Assembly (NCBI GenBank): GCA_024699855.1
Contig: JAMPIQ010000002.1
Coordinates: forward strand, 15,748,001-15,812,000
Direction: 5' to 3'
DNA length: 64,000 bases
Source: Aphelenchoides besseyi
Taxonomy: Eukaryota > Nematoda > Chromadorea > Rhabditida > Aphelenchoididae
Shown: one piece after another, positions 11,265 through 23,500 of the stretch
Numbering within the stretch: position 1 is the first letter of the stretch
Layout of the letters: every line of letters begins with the position of its first letter
Position numbers and translations under genes: made by a program
The notes under the pieces: model-generated
What the model saw: the letters and a program-made list of their open reading frames with translations, nothing else
Database searches by the model: none
What the model was told of the DNA's origin: nothing

Positions 11265-11881
11265 CCTCTGCAATTTAATGAACAATAGTTAGCGGCCAAG
11301 AAAGCGAACCGAAATGTGGAAACAAAACGTCAAACCGCGATTCATTGGACATCGAGAAACAACACGAGGAATCAAGTTCATTTGCGAACAACAACCGTTG
11401 AAGAAAAAACGTTCAAGACCTTTGAAATGCAAAAAAATGAGTTGGAAGCTGGAAAATTTCAGCGAAAAGTCGACGGAAAGTGAACTGTTGAGATCGTCGA
11501 TGTGATTATCTCTCTTCGCTCCTGTTTACTTTTTCCCTTCGTCCATTTTCGAGTTTGCACAGAGTTTGCGATCGAAATATGCACCAAGTGGTTACTCGAA
11601 AATAACAAATTTACGATACGAAAACATTCAACATTCGCAGCCAACGGCTGGAAGAAAAGCGAACCGTCCGGTTGTCATCACGTATGAACTCGACTTGTCC
11701 ATTTGCTTTTCTTCTTGCTCACGACTACAAACTACAAAACAGAAAACGGTTTGATGATAAAAGAACTTGAAGAGAAAGTTTTTTGAGATTCACCACATCA
11801 ACGTAACAGTTTATTCGAATCTAATACGAATGCTTGTCATTTAACTTAGAACTCTAATTTGCTAGCTGTATGGTGAGTAAA
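11265..11881. other. Intergenic region downstream of triokinase
   Basis: Lies between two minus-strand genes. It holds the triokinase poly(A) signal (minus AATAAA at 11815-11810) and the splice acceptor just ahead of the GCLM start. No other feature seen. Confidence 0.5.
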
Positions 11882-14118
11882 TCAAAGTGCTTCGAATGCC
11901 GCACGAAACCAAATGGACACTCCAACAGCTCCGGGATCGGGTTCTTTCTGTTGGTCTTTGCTCGTGTATGATGCACGTCCGGACAGCGCTTCCATTTGAG
12001 CTGTTGCTTCAGCACTTTCTTCCACTTTCTACATCAATTGTTGTCAGTTATTTTGTGATCAACTCGACTTACCTTAACGATTTCTTCCCATTTTGCGTCC
12101 GCGGCCATTTCAGCCGCCGTATTCAACGGATCCACCAACGTTCGATGATTGGGCTTCGCATGACCGTAGTACATGATCGACTTCAGACCTTCTCGTATCG
12201 CCGCCCGCACTTCACTGTCGCCGAACTTCTGTTCAAAAGTTCGAGATGCAGAACCAAAAAAGAGCTGAAAGTTTGATGTTATAGTTCAAAGCAAAATGAA
12301 AACTCACCGCGTACAGAGCGCCGGACGTACCACCTACCGAATGTTCGCAAATCTTCGAAAGTTGCAAACACAAAGATTTCGGATGAGTGAACTTCAATCG
12401 ATGGGAATCAGCAGCTTGTAGAATCGCTAAAATCAACTTCATTAGATTGACCAGAACATCGGAATACCTTTGCCGGCCGACGAAAGTGACGATCCACAAT
12501 CACCGTCTCCAGCGGCAGAGTCCAATTTGTTCAGACGATCTTCCGCTTCAACGATCTTTTCACACGCATTTCGTAAACACTTCTCAATTTTGGCAGCAAC
12601 ATCTACAACGCAATTCAAATTAAAAGTAATCGACTTTTAACACCTTTTTGCACTTCTACTCCGACGGTTTCGGTTTTTGTTTCGTCGAATTCCGAGTGTC
12701 GTGGTACTTCGACTGGTTGACTGCACGGCGATGTTGTTTTCCACAGACTCGAAATGTGGGATTGAGTGTCCAAAAACTTCAGCCACTTCTCATCCACCAA
12801 CTTCAAGATCGTAACAGAGAAGCCGTGACCATCTAATGATGTCATTAACGTTCCACTGAAAAACCGTGGCACTTGGTATCCGTTGTTCACTGAAAGTTGT
12901 TCGACAATAAGCGATTCAAGGATGTTCACAACTTACAGAACCATCCGATAATTTCGTTTTGCAAAACTCCCATTTCCAACTGACTGATAGCACCCAAATT
13001 GTTAAGCAACACAGCCAATGGTTCATTCTTCGACAGTTTGAGCCGTTTACTTGAAACCAAGCGCTCCAAAACAACGTTCACGATCTCTTTGGCACTTTTG
13101 AGCTTCGATCGCTCACATCCGGGTTCGCCGTGAATTCCGAGGCCCCATTCCATTTCATCGTTTCCGAGCGTGAACATTGGAGGTTTATTTGGCAACGCCG
13201 AAGGATATAAACTAACACCAAAGGTACCTGAAGCTCAAATTTACTTTTTAATTGAAACAACCAACCAATGTTCTCAACAACTTTACGCGTCGTATCTCGA
13301 ATGTCTTCAAATTTGGCACCAAACTCTTCAGCCATCACACCCGCTATTTGCAATGTGAAAAGCGCTCCCGCAAGTCCACGACCACCGGTTGTTGACTTCA
13401 GTTTGCTTTCAAGAGCGACATCATCATCGTTCTTAACTATCGATTTCAATTCGAACATTCGCTTTCACTCACGTAAATCAAATCCAATTTAGCATCTTTC
13501 CCGAGCTTTGATTTCGATCGCTCAATCGCCATTCCGAAGTGTAAACGATCACCTAAACGTGATAAGTCAAATGCATCGAACTTCAAAAAACAGCGGTTGT
13601 ATTACCTGTGTAATTGTTGACGAATAGAAGTGTACCGGCAGTCGATTGAATCGTTTCCAACGCATCAGTAATGTGACTTGATGGAGGAGACGCTAAAAAA
13701 CGTTCGGTAAAGATACTTGAAGATCTCAAAAGGTTTACCGAAAATGTCGCCTGCTATCGCGGCAGTGAGCGAGTTCTTGCCAACAAGACCTTAACTATCA
13801 GTCAGCACAACAATTGATCATTACATACCATTAGCGAAAGGCTCATGTCCGCTGCCTCCTGAAAAGAACAATCGAATAAAATGGAAATCGTTTTTGACTC
13901 ACCACCACTGGCCAAAGTAACTCGCTTGTCCTCTTTCAATCGATCCACATCTTTGCGAAGAATAACTCGTGGATTGTGCTAGAAACGAATGAACAAATGA
14001 ACCAAAAAAAACATACTTTGTGGAATTTAAGTCGATTGTCGCCCAGCACAAGGCCTTTCAACGCGTCGTTGACGGATTCTTTTGGCGTGTTACAAAACTT
14101 CTTCTTGACATCGGACAT
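11882..14118 (-). CDS. TKFC: Triokinase/FMN cyclase (dihydroxyacetone kinase)
   Basis: ATP-dependent kinase of dihydroxyacetone and glyceraldehyde; the animal enzyme can also cyclise FAD to FMN. Thirteen exons: 14017-14118, 13903-13978, 13829-13858, 13739-13789, 13606-13692, 13473-13552, 13266-13431, 12937-13227, 12644-12889, 12468-12602, 12308-12426, 12073-12264 and 11882-12028. The 573 residues equal the usual family length. The DhaK half shows ASGGGSGHEP, VGKNSLTAAIAGDIF and WGLGIHGEPG with the substrate-linking His. The DhaL half shows DSAAGDGDCGSSLSSAGK, GGTSGALY and the end GRASYTSKDQQKEPDPGAVG. Exon 3 is only 30 nt. Acceptors of exons 4 and 7 are AAG. All phases agree. Confidence 0.94.
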
Positions 14119-14694
14119 CGTCGTAAAAATTGAAAGTTGATGCGTAGAAACGTTTTTCGTTTTGGTCGAGTGTTTTGTTTGCGATCTTTTTATCGATAGC
14201 AACCGCGCTTGGCGCGAACTGCAACTTTCCGAACTCAAAGAATCTGCTAAATTGATCAGAGTGCAAAGTTTTCGGTTTCATGAAAACATCAAACTGCAGA
14301 CCTTTTTGAAACTCAAAATTTGACGCAGAAGCTTACTTTCGAGTTAAAATGCTTCAGAACAATCTAATTTCATATCCGGAATTTGACACTGTTGACATTT
14401 GCCGTTCATTCTATACACTACAACGTTTTGTTTCAATTTAGCAAAGTCGGGTTTTCACAAGAACCCAACGCATTGATCGAAAAGACTTCTTGACTTCGGA
14501 ATCATCGATCGCTTGAATTCGCATAGTTTTGATGGCCTCACAGATTGTAGTCTTGAAGTCATAATCTGTTTGATTTGATCTTTTGGGTGCGTGCACGGAC
14601 ATTTCGCTGACAAAGCACGGCCAGTAGCACCAATGACCTCTAAAATAAAATAAACCACGAGCTTTTAGTATTGACTTACTGGCACAACTTGAAT

Positions 14695-15025
14695 TCAGTT
14701 GGTCGGGAGATAGCAACGGCCTTCACAAGTCGCTTTGTCTTTGGCATACCACGTACGTTTCTTGGCTTTTCGAATTGGATTCTTCGGTCCACAGCTGTGT
14801 TTGTTGTCACATCGATTGTAGCAAAATTCCAAATCGGCCCGAATCTAAATCAAGTTTATATAAAAGAGTAAAAGTTTCTGCATTCGTTGGAATCACCATG
14901 GTCTTCTCTTTCGTTAGGGCCACCTGAGCGGCCCTGGAGCTCTTAAGGTAACTGTCGCCTAAACTTGGCGGATTGCAATCCCGATTACTTCCGCTCTCTC
15001 TTTTATGCGGTTTCCAGCCACTCAT
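14695..15025 (-). CDS. Possible small Cys-rich protein, unrecognised
   Basis: Two exons can be joined in phase (14897-15025 and 14695-14844) to give 92 residues ending in a basic Cys cluster (FCYNRCDNKHSC, then TCEGRCYLPTN). No signal peptide is seen. An alternative frame downstream (to 14438) has a splice-like GTAAGT at about 14678, with further open sequence, so the structure is uncertain. Upstream sequence is the GC-rich patch at 15.1-15.5 kb. This could be a pseudogene fragment or a false call. Confidence 0.2.
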
Positions 15026-16423
15026 GTCCACTGTTTCGCGTCAAATGAAGAAGTAATTTATTGAGAAGAATGGCAAAAAAGAACGTTAAGTCGTTTGATT
15101 TTATAACGGATAGGACGCGGAGGTGTCCATTAGTCGAAGAGCTAATGGACGATCCGCGTGTCCTGATGTTGGAGTTTTATTGGAGAAAGTCACAACTGAC
15201 GGGAGACGGGAATCGGATTGGGAGGGGAGTTGGAAGTAGGTGTTCAGGGATTTGGGGATCAGGAGTCGAAGGGTTCTCTCTGTAGGAGTCTTTCCGGCGG
15301 GGCCTTTTATGGTGTTCCAGTGGTCTAAAAGAGGGCGGATCCGCGGCTTCGTCAACCTTTGGGTGATCGAGAACAGTCACCGGCGCTGTTGACTAGCGCG
15401 GGCGGATGCCCCAGAATCCGCGGACAACTCAGCTTCGGTCCCTTTGGAATCTCCGCCCTCTTTCCGCTTCTAATTGATTTGCCCTTTGACCAATGGCGAT
15501 TTACGTGAACTTCATCTTACTAAAGGAGTACAAATGGTGTCTTAGCAAAAATGCAGCTTTTACAAAAGAATCTTATAATGAAGATGAATCAAAAACTACA
15601 AACTTACTTGCAATAATTCGGATTAAACTCAATCACGTAGTCCTTCATCTATTTCAAAGGTCTTTATCCGCAAGTAGTGTGTATTTGTGTCACAATTCCC
15701 AGCAATAGTGACCAAGACACAAATAGCTAAAACCATGACACCCATCATTTCAAATAAAAAGATGAGTGTGAACAATTAAGTTCTATTCCCTTAAAAATGT
15801 AATTTGCGCTGAAAAATTGACTCATTCAATCGGCCAACATAAATCAAATACTAAGACTTCCAAAACAACCGCTCTTCCGCACATTCACTCCAAACACTCA
15901 TCATCGTGCTCGTGAAATCAAATTTCCCACCTTTGTCGGACATTTTGTCGATCAAACGAAACTAAAGTTCTAGGGACCAAACAACTACAGGCGAGCAAAT
16001 AGCCAGAAATAGACGAATAAGCGATAATGTTTTCGAAGGTTTTGTGTCTTCGAAGACTTCATCCGAAGAAGAAGCTTATTGTCGCAGTCGGCTTCATGTG
16101 AAGGGGTTTCTTAGCAGAAGTACAAGCTAAATCTTCAACCCAAAGTTTTGGGCTTCGCGCGACACTTGCAGCTACACAGTACTTTAATCGAACACTCCAT
16201 TTGACCAAAAAGATCCTTTTGTCCGCTTTCAGTTGGCAATTGCCTTCTACTCTTTCTTTTTATTCGAGTGTTCAAAACGACAAGATGGCCGATTAGCTGA
16301 AGAAAGAATCTGCTCATAAAGATGATTGATAACAATTGGAGCCACAAACGATTCCACAATTGATTTCGTTTATTCCAAAGAAAGTTACAAGAAAAACCCG
16401 CAGATAATGGAAATCGAGGATCT
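15026..16423. other. Gene-free stretch with a GC-rich patch
   Basis: 15100-15470 is visibly richer in G+C, with CGGATCCG and CCGCGG runs, than the AT-rich DNA at 15480-16130. No coding structure with splice sites was found. The TFB5 poly(A) signal (minus AATAAA) is near 16262-16257. Confidence 0.45.
15112..15164. repeat. Two-tier hairpin (inverted repeat)
   Basis: A perfect 9-bp stem (15125-15133 with 15142-15150) has loop TCGAAGAG. It sits inside outer arms AGGACGCGGA (15112-15121) and TCCGCGTGTCCT (15153-15164) that pair except for a 2-nt bulge. It opens a patch richer in G+C than its surroundings, reaching to about 15470. Confidence 0.6.
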
Positions 16424-16676
16424 TCAACTTTGATCCGGAGATAGCTGATCCATGTGAGCGTCGACTTGGGTTTTGAGTGCCGGCACCGACTCACGATCCA
16501 CAATCAAATGCTGGTCGTCCAGTTGTTTCACGATGAATTTGTATCCGATTCGTCGAGTTTTGTCCAAATGTCGAAGCAGTTGCAGCATTGCGGGATCACA
16601 GGTGATGAAGGATGCTGAAACGAACAAATTTAATGACAAAATCAAAATGTAAGTTACCTTTCTTTACTTGAACCAT
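16424..16676 (-). CDS. GTF2H5: TFIIH subunit 5 (TFB5/TTD-A)
   Basis: Small core subunit that stabilises TFIIH in transcription and nucleotide excision repair. Two exons, 16658-16676 (six codons, MVQVKK) and 16424-16614, give 69 residues; human is 71. ITCDPAMLQLL, the RIGYKFIVKQLDDQHL block and the ending MDQLSPDQ follow the family from end to end. It is divergent from the Angel-type nuclease gene, with 188 bp between the start codons. Confidence 0.92.
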
Positions 16677-16864
16677 CGCGTCTCTTCGATCAACTCCAAT
16701 TAGCGTGAAAGCGAAAGTTTTCCGGCTTCTAACAATCGTAACGAAAAGCCAAATAATCTCGAAAGTTGCACCGAGAAACATTCGTGCTGATGCAAAGTCC
16801 CACGTGGCTTCGTGTTTTCATTGCTCGTCTCCGTTATTGTTTAGCAATAACGAATACATCAAGA
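16677..16864. promoter_or_regulatory. Short divergent (bidirectional) promoter region
   Basis: The 188 bp between the TFB5 start (-) and the Angel start (+) must hold the promoters and 5' leaders of both. No TATA box stands out, as is common for housekeeping pairs. Confidence 0.5.
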
Positions 16865-19559
16865 ATGGCGAAACCGAATCAAACCAAAGCCAAAAAGAAG
16901 AATCCGGATGTGTCGAAGGGTATCAAGAAACAGAGTCCACAGCAGAAGCGATCCTCCAAAATGTCGTTTTCGAGGGCTCTCGGACAAATCAAAAAGAAAT
17001 TTCAAAAGTCGAAAGTCAACAAACAACTTAAAGGTATGTTTTCGATGCTTTGTTTTTATATTCGTTTAGAACTCGTGCGACCCTTGAATACGCATATTCT
17101 ACCGAATTTGGCAAATGAAGATTGGAGTGCAACGGGGAACGGACAGGTGACATACAATCTTGCCGCTCTCGCGAAAATACGTCAAGAAACGCAACGAAAA
17201 ACATCGTTTAAGCCCCGGAAAACACACGACCAATTGCTGTAATTAACCGACTGAATTTCCCCATTTTCATTTGTTCTTCAGGCAAAAATATCAAGAGGAT
17301 CTTAATCAAGCGATCATTCGAGTTGCGAATATGATGGACCTGAGCTTGTTACCTGGTAAGGAAAGCGAGAGCGACGATTCGTCTTGTTTACGAATGCCGA
17401 ATCGGATGTTCAATCGTCGTGACGTGGAAATCGAATACGAAAAATCGTTGGAGGCCGAAAAACGAATGAGGATTAAACGGTAAGATCGAACAATCAAGTT
17501 GTTTAAACAGCTCATTCGATTGCAGGGAACCTGAGAACGATGTGGAGGTGGTCGAATTGGATACATCAGTCGATGAAGAGATCGTTTGTTTGGGTACTGT
17601 TGCAAAGTCTCCAACGAATAAAGAGAAACCGATCAAACAAAACGGTAAGCTTCATTGTCTACTTTCAAACCAACTAATTAGTGTATTTAGAGAGCAGCGG
17701 CTGCTTGGAAGGTGTTGATAACGAATCAAAGCAACCAGGTTTCGATTCATCGACGAACCCAAATGGTCAAACGAAACCACGTCCACTGTTGCAGCCGTCC
17801 CAGTCGTGGCTAACTCAACCGAAAAGTTTTCCCACGCATCCACGGTCTTCACGCACGGATTCAAACGCAAACAAGAGTGCATCAACGACAGAACTGCGAA
17901 CCAAATCAAATCATCCACAATTTGAGTTGTTTGGCAAACGAAAAGATGTCGTTATTCCGAAGCTCAACGTGCATAACATGACTCGAACAGCTCCGATAGC
18001 TTCCAGTTCACGACCCCAAAACAACCCGACGCCCGTTGTCTTCTTCAACAAACCATCGACTGCCGGTTATACTGAGAATACAATTAAGAAAACGGTTTCG
18101 AACGTTAAAGTTTGTTTCATTTCAATTCTTTAGTTTCTTCTTCCTGAAATTTTAGGTCGCAATAATGAAGGCGAATTTTGTGAAGTCAAATTCTGAACAT
18201 TCAAATAATCGACCCATTGATCCGAAAACCGGTTTACCCGAACGTCCGTTATTAGTTCGACACTACAAAACGATAGCCGTGAGTATTTGACTAGAATCAA
18301 TAACTAACCTTATGATTCAGAAACCAAATGAGGATTCATCGAAGTACTTGAGAGTTTGCTCATACAACGTTCTTTGTGAAACCACGCGTTTACAATGTTC
18401 GTATTTGTATCCGGAAAAGCAGCAAAAAGTTTATGGCGATTGGGTATATCGTTACGTTCAAATTATGAAAGACATTCACGAGTTGAATGCGGACGTGTAT
18501 GCTCTTCAGGAAATTCAAAATGATCACTACGAAAAGAACTTCAAACCACAGTTCGAATCCGGTACGTAGTCGTTGATTTCGTTCTACAATCTTGCAGATG
18601 GTTATACTTCGCATTACGTACAACGCGAAGGTACTCGTGTTGACGGTTGTATGTTGGCTTTTCGTCAAACTCGTTTTGATCAACTTCATTACGAAGAGAT
18701 CTCTTACAACTACAAGGTTTCGTATTTTGATAGAGACAATGTTGGTAAGAGACAAGAACTTGTGAGCACCAGTTTATCATTCTTTCTAGCTCAACTGATT
18801 ACCTTGTACGATAAGCGAACCAATTCGATCTTCTGTCTCACGAACACTCACATTCTATTTCATATGTCAAGTGGGAATAGAAAATTGGCGCAGTTGGTTG
18901 TCCTCATGGCCAAAATTCATAAAGAAACAAAGAAATATAAGACTGACAAGCGCTTCAAAGGTGTCTTCGTATGCGGGGATTTTAATCTTCAACCGAAGTC
19001 GCCACTTTACACGTTTATGCGATTCGGTTATTTACGTTTCACCGACTACGATTTGCATCGTTTGGCTTATCGTCATGACATATCGGGATACAAATTCGGA
19101 CCGTTCTACTTGGACAAAAAAGTCGGAATCAATCCACAAACGTGCAGTTTCGATTCGTCCGTTCAAAGTAAGTGAACTCGAGCTACTGAATTTCGAACGG
19201 TTTTCTTCAGAACATATCAGAGTCGATGAGTTTCGTCACAGCTCGTATCGATTCTTTTCGGCTTATGATCACGTAGCCGAAGATGGAACGGTAGAGATCG
19301 AGTTTTACATTTGTATTCCAATGCTTTTCAGCCCGAGGTCTCAACGTTTCACTTTGAAGCCGATGCTCCGGATTACATTTTCTATACAGGAGAAGTGGAT
19401 ATGGAAAAACAAGAGCTACTAGAAGGTCGTATTAAACTCCGTTCAGTTCTTTCGTTGCCGTCTCTACGCGATTTGCAGAATACGTGTGGTTCAATGCCCA
19501 ACAAGCAGCTTGGTTCTGATCATCTTCCGATTTTGGCCGTTTTTCATCTCGAACCTTAA
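16865..19559 (+). CDS. Angel-family (CCR4-like) endonuclease/exonuclease/phosphatase protein
   Basis: Member of the EEP superfamily related to ANGEL1/2 and CCR4 deadenylases. ANGEL2 acts on 2',3'-cyclic phosphate RNA ends; the substrate here is not known. Eleven exons: 16865-17033, 17070-17238, 17282-17479, 17526-17644, 17691-18109, 18156-18278, 18321-18561, 18598-18744, 18790-19167, 19211-19290 and 19332-19559, giving 756 residues. The first 400 residues are a basic, then Ser/Thr/Pro-rich, disordered-looking extension. Catalytic blocks follow: CSYNVLCE, VYALQEIQNDHY (Glu), TNTHILFH, CGDFNLQPKSPLY and GSDHLPILAVF (Asp-His). The exact end of exon 5 (18103 or 18109) is open. An AATAAA lies at 19782. 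Confidence 0.9.
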
Positions 19560-19910
19560 GTCACAATTACGTATTTGTTACTACGACATGATCAATGTTA
19601 AATGCCATTCTTAGATTCTCTTTCAAATATTACGGTTAAACATTGAATAACCTTGTGTTACATTCTCAACCCGTCAATCTTTTCGTCAATTTATTAGCTC
19701 ATATTTATGAGTTAAAAACAAAGGTTTTTCACACTCCTACTTTGTACTTGTAATTCGATTCGGGTGTCTAATGAAGCTTCGAATAAACAGATTCACGCCT
19801 AGAAAATGCTTCCAAGACATCTGGGTTGTTGAATCAATACGAATGAAATGTCGTAATACCAAAGTTTTGTAGAAAAAAGCAGTGAATAACCATTGAAGTT
19901 GTAGGAACAC
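19560..19910. other. Intercistronic region between Angel and IMP1
   Basis: Contains the Angel poly(A) signal AATAAA (19782-19787) and, 117 nt later, a splice acceptor (GTTGTAG, ending 19904) six bases before the IMP1 start. This layout resembles nematode operons resolved by trans-splicing. Confidence 0.5.
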
Positions 19911-20561
19911 ATGTCCGTATGGTCACGAATTCGACCGCAATTGAATTGGAGTGTAGTTCGTAACAGTTTCTATCTTTACTGTGGTTCTTATTTGTTTGTA
20001 AAACATGTGGGCGAGTTAATTATTTGCAAAGGATCATCGATGGTTCCGAGTTTGTATGATGGTGATATTGTGATCGGTGAGAAGTTGAGTGTGAAACGTG
20101 GTGAATTAAAGCCCGGCGATGTGGTTTGCACAATTAATCCGGCAGATAGCCGTCAACTATTGTGCAAACGAATCGTTCATGGACCAACAGAAGTGGTAAG
20201 TAACCTTCAAGGTTTATATTTAACGTCTGCCATTTTAGATCGAATATCCGCAGGAGTACGAGTTTCCGTTGAAACGAGTTCCACTCGGCCATTGCTTTCT
20301 AGTTGGAGATAATCAATCTGTGAGGTAAAATGACGGAAACGACCTCAACCAAAATCTGTGAATTTCAGCAAGGACTCGAGAATAATGGGTCCCGTACCAC
20401 TGGGTTTGGTGCAAGTCCGTTTGACGTATCGATTATGGCCGTTGAGTAGAGCAGGTGAGATTTCTGAGATTGATATTGGACAAGATCTGTATTGAGGTTG
20501 GATCTCAAATCACGCGTACAAGTACAACAACTACGAAGACTACGACGAGCCAACGCTTTAA
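19911..20561 (+). CDS. IMMP1L: Mitochondrial inner membrane protease subunit 1
   Basis: Signal-peptidase-type protease that trims proteins in the intermembrane space. Exons 19911-20195, 20239-20324 and 20369-20456 are clear: N-terminal membrane segment, catalytic Ser in KGSSMVPSLYDGD, catalytic Lys in LLCKRIVHGP, then PLGHCFLVGDN, SRIMGPVPLGLV and LWPLS. The end is ambiguous. Reading on stops at 20495, while a strong donor at 20457 and a GAG acceptor at 20496 would remove a typical 42-nt intron and end at 20561 with a Tyr/Asn/Asp-rich tail. I give the longer extent. It probably follows Angel in one transcription unit. Confidence 0.88.
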
Positions 20562-23500
20562 TCAAGACACGTGACTTCTGTCAAGAATTAAGCTTTCTAT
20601 TGGAGATTTACAGCCATTGTACACAATAAAAAAGGTTTTCGGTTGTATGCCAATTCGGTTCTAAGAAGTCGAGTGAGTAATTGATAGACGAGTTGGTGTT
20701 CATTTAGAAGTCGAATGACAAATCGCGAGTTCACACGAACAAAATTATTCGCAGTTCGTGACCCAAAACCATGTCTAATAAGCTGCTAATGAGAACATTG
20801 AATGATAAACGTGACGAAAGTCGCTTGCAATCGTCTTGATGAGTTGTTTGCCACGTTCACTGTCTTCTCGTTGATACAATATTCAAAGACAGAAACCGAA
20901 GACAAAACCAACTAGTCTCCATTGATGAATGCTTTCGAATCAAAACTCATTGTCCAGAAAATATTCCATCCACCGCAATTGCCATAAGCGGCGTTATGTT
21001 CATTAGAACATCCAAAGTCGTTTGTTGTGTTTTTCTTCGTGACCAGCGCCTGTTTTTTTCGCCATGAAGCCGAGAGATGTGTACGTCTGCGCGTGTGTTT
21101 GAGCTCGTGGCCATTTCACATGTTTCCGTGTGTGCCGTCCTTCTTCACGGGCCCCCTATCATCGGAGTGTAAATTGACAGTTGGAATGGAAGGGAAATTT
21201 ACTGAATTTCGTTTCCAAAATCTCATCACTTATGAACCCGAGTAGTGAAGGGACTGATGAGGGAGTTCGGGCCAAAAGTAATTACACGAAATTCTCGTGA
21301 AAAGGTTTTTGCGCAAATTGTTAAAAGTTTTGTTCGAATAGACGTGGGTTTGATGCCAAAAAACGACGTCCCGAACGAGTGAAGCGCATGATGCTGGATA
21401 AGCACTTCATTCGTGCCGTTGGAGTTTTTTTGTTCGTTTTTGGATTTTTGGTCTTTGTGTTTAACTTATGCGTGTTTGGAAGTCTTTCAACGTGTTTGTT
21501 GTTGTTGGAATTGTTTGCGGTTGAATTCGTTTTTTTAATCAATTTAACTTCATAGCGTTTGAGGAATCTAGTTTGTTTTATGAATCCAACTGCAGCGTGG
21601 GTTTCATTCGATTGTACGACAACCCAGTTTGCAACTCATTGCAACGGTGTTGGAAGCTGCTAATAACCGAAGCTCACTTGTACGCGTTCACATTTGATAT
21701 CTTGAGTTTGTGCGCCGTTTTTGGCGGAACATCCGTTTACCCTTCTTCTTGCGAACGGACGTTTTAGAACGCGACCTCGGGTCAATTCACATTAATGTAT
21801 GCTGAATTGGCCCGAGGCAACGACACAGCTCAAAGTCATGCGGCGAAGCTGAAGGGAGAGCCCGAGATTCATTTTGTGATTTCAAGATAGGAATACGATT
21901 AATAGAATTTAATGAAGTTTTTTATTGAATTCTATTAATCGTTTGTTTCCGTTAACTTACTTGTAAACACATTCTTTCGGTCTTCTTGAGAAGCTAGTTA
22001 GTGGTTTGGAAGACGAAAGTCGTGAAACAAAACTGCGCAATAAAGCGAACGAATTGTTTTGCAGAGGTTCTTCAGTGCTGAAATGAATGTCCCCATCGAC
22101 TGAGTATCGTTGATGCTCAAAGATCTCGGTTGAAGCAGTCAAATTGAAACCGTCGAAGATATCAAGATCGAAAGCAATTGACCGTCCGCTTTTTGACATT
22201 TCAATGCTCTTATGACTCTTTCGAGAACTCAGTTAACGACCGTAATCGCAAATGTTTTATCGAACGTTCTTTCCAAATCTACAAACTAAATAGGACTTCT
22301 TTTTTTAAGACCAAATAGAACGTACATTTGAATGCATTTCGCTCGTGAATAATTGATCGATGACAAAGTTCTCTTCCGTGAATGCGTTGAGTTGTGATGA
22401 TGGACGAATGTTGTCGCCTTCTTTTTCGAAACAATATCTAATGCGAATGTTCAATTTCATTTTGTTTGGACGCTCGTTACCCATTCGTTTGTCCTGCATA
22501 CTTTCACGCGCTTCGACTTTTCAGCAGAGTACGTCTTCTCTTCATGATTCCCCGATTCAATTCGACTAATTGCGTCGACTCTTTGGGCCTCAGTAGCCTC
22601 TTGGTTGTTGAGTTCACGAAACGTCAGTTTTTGAACATTTGGGTATTTTGCGATAATCCGCAGTTTCGCAGCGAAGGATAGAGGCACGTGAGTTGTAACC
22701 CATTTGGGGTAACGGCAATTCATTTACTGTAAAGATGTTTGATTTGATTACACCCGGTCGTTTCAGAAGTGTTTATGAACTCCCGGTACCAAAACGACAA
22801 AATGCGATTAAAGAGAAACGAACTCAATTGTTCGTCATTTCCTGCAAATGTTGTTCTTGATTCTCGCCCAACTGTTTGTTCAAACATCCGTCGTTTGAAG
22901 ATGCGGCGTGTAGGAGCGAAACTCGATGCCACGAGTCGACGAAACGAATTGCGATTTGTTGTAACCAACCAAGCACGTCGACTCCGAAACTTGACTTCAA
23001 AATCGAATAAGCTCCGCTTTGGAGAGACCTCGCAACGTGTGCTTTAAAAGGCTTAAGAAGTTTGGTTGATTAGTGATGTTATTCGAACGTACAGGTGTTC
23101 GGTGGAATGGCGTGCGAGAAGTGTAATTGAGCCAACGGTCTGGACGGTCGCCTACGTTCTCAGCAAACAAATTTCTGCTCGAAATTCTTTTGCTAATCGT
23201 ATTCGAAAAAGAATTTCTCATGTGCATACACGTTTCGAGTTCCGCCTTTTCATCGACTGCTTATCGTGCTTCCGGTCGAAGAACTTTGATTGTTGGGATT
23301 AATTCCGCAAAGCTGAAAACAATGTTCGCTTATGCACAAAAAATCAGTTCGTTTTCGAATTCAAATGGGAATACAAACGATTGACATTCGGAGTTCGTTG
23401 ATTCAATTGTCCGCGTTGATTGGATTTGATGCTTCAAATTCGTCTTACAAGCTTCAAGTCACGAATCGAGAAGTTTGTTTCTAGCGTTAAATAACTCACG

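Noticed and set aside
10614..11288. 224-codon plus-strand frame
   Set aside because: Exact antisense of the GCLM exons and an intron; the GCLM reading is unmistakable.
21389..21555. Short hydrophobic plus-strand frame, possible synaptotagmin anchor exon
   Set aside because: Hydrophobicity comes from a T-rich run; no donor in the right phase was found to join it to 23794.
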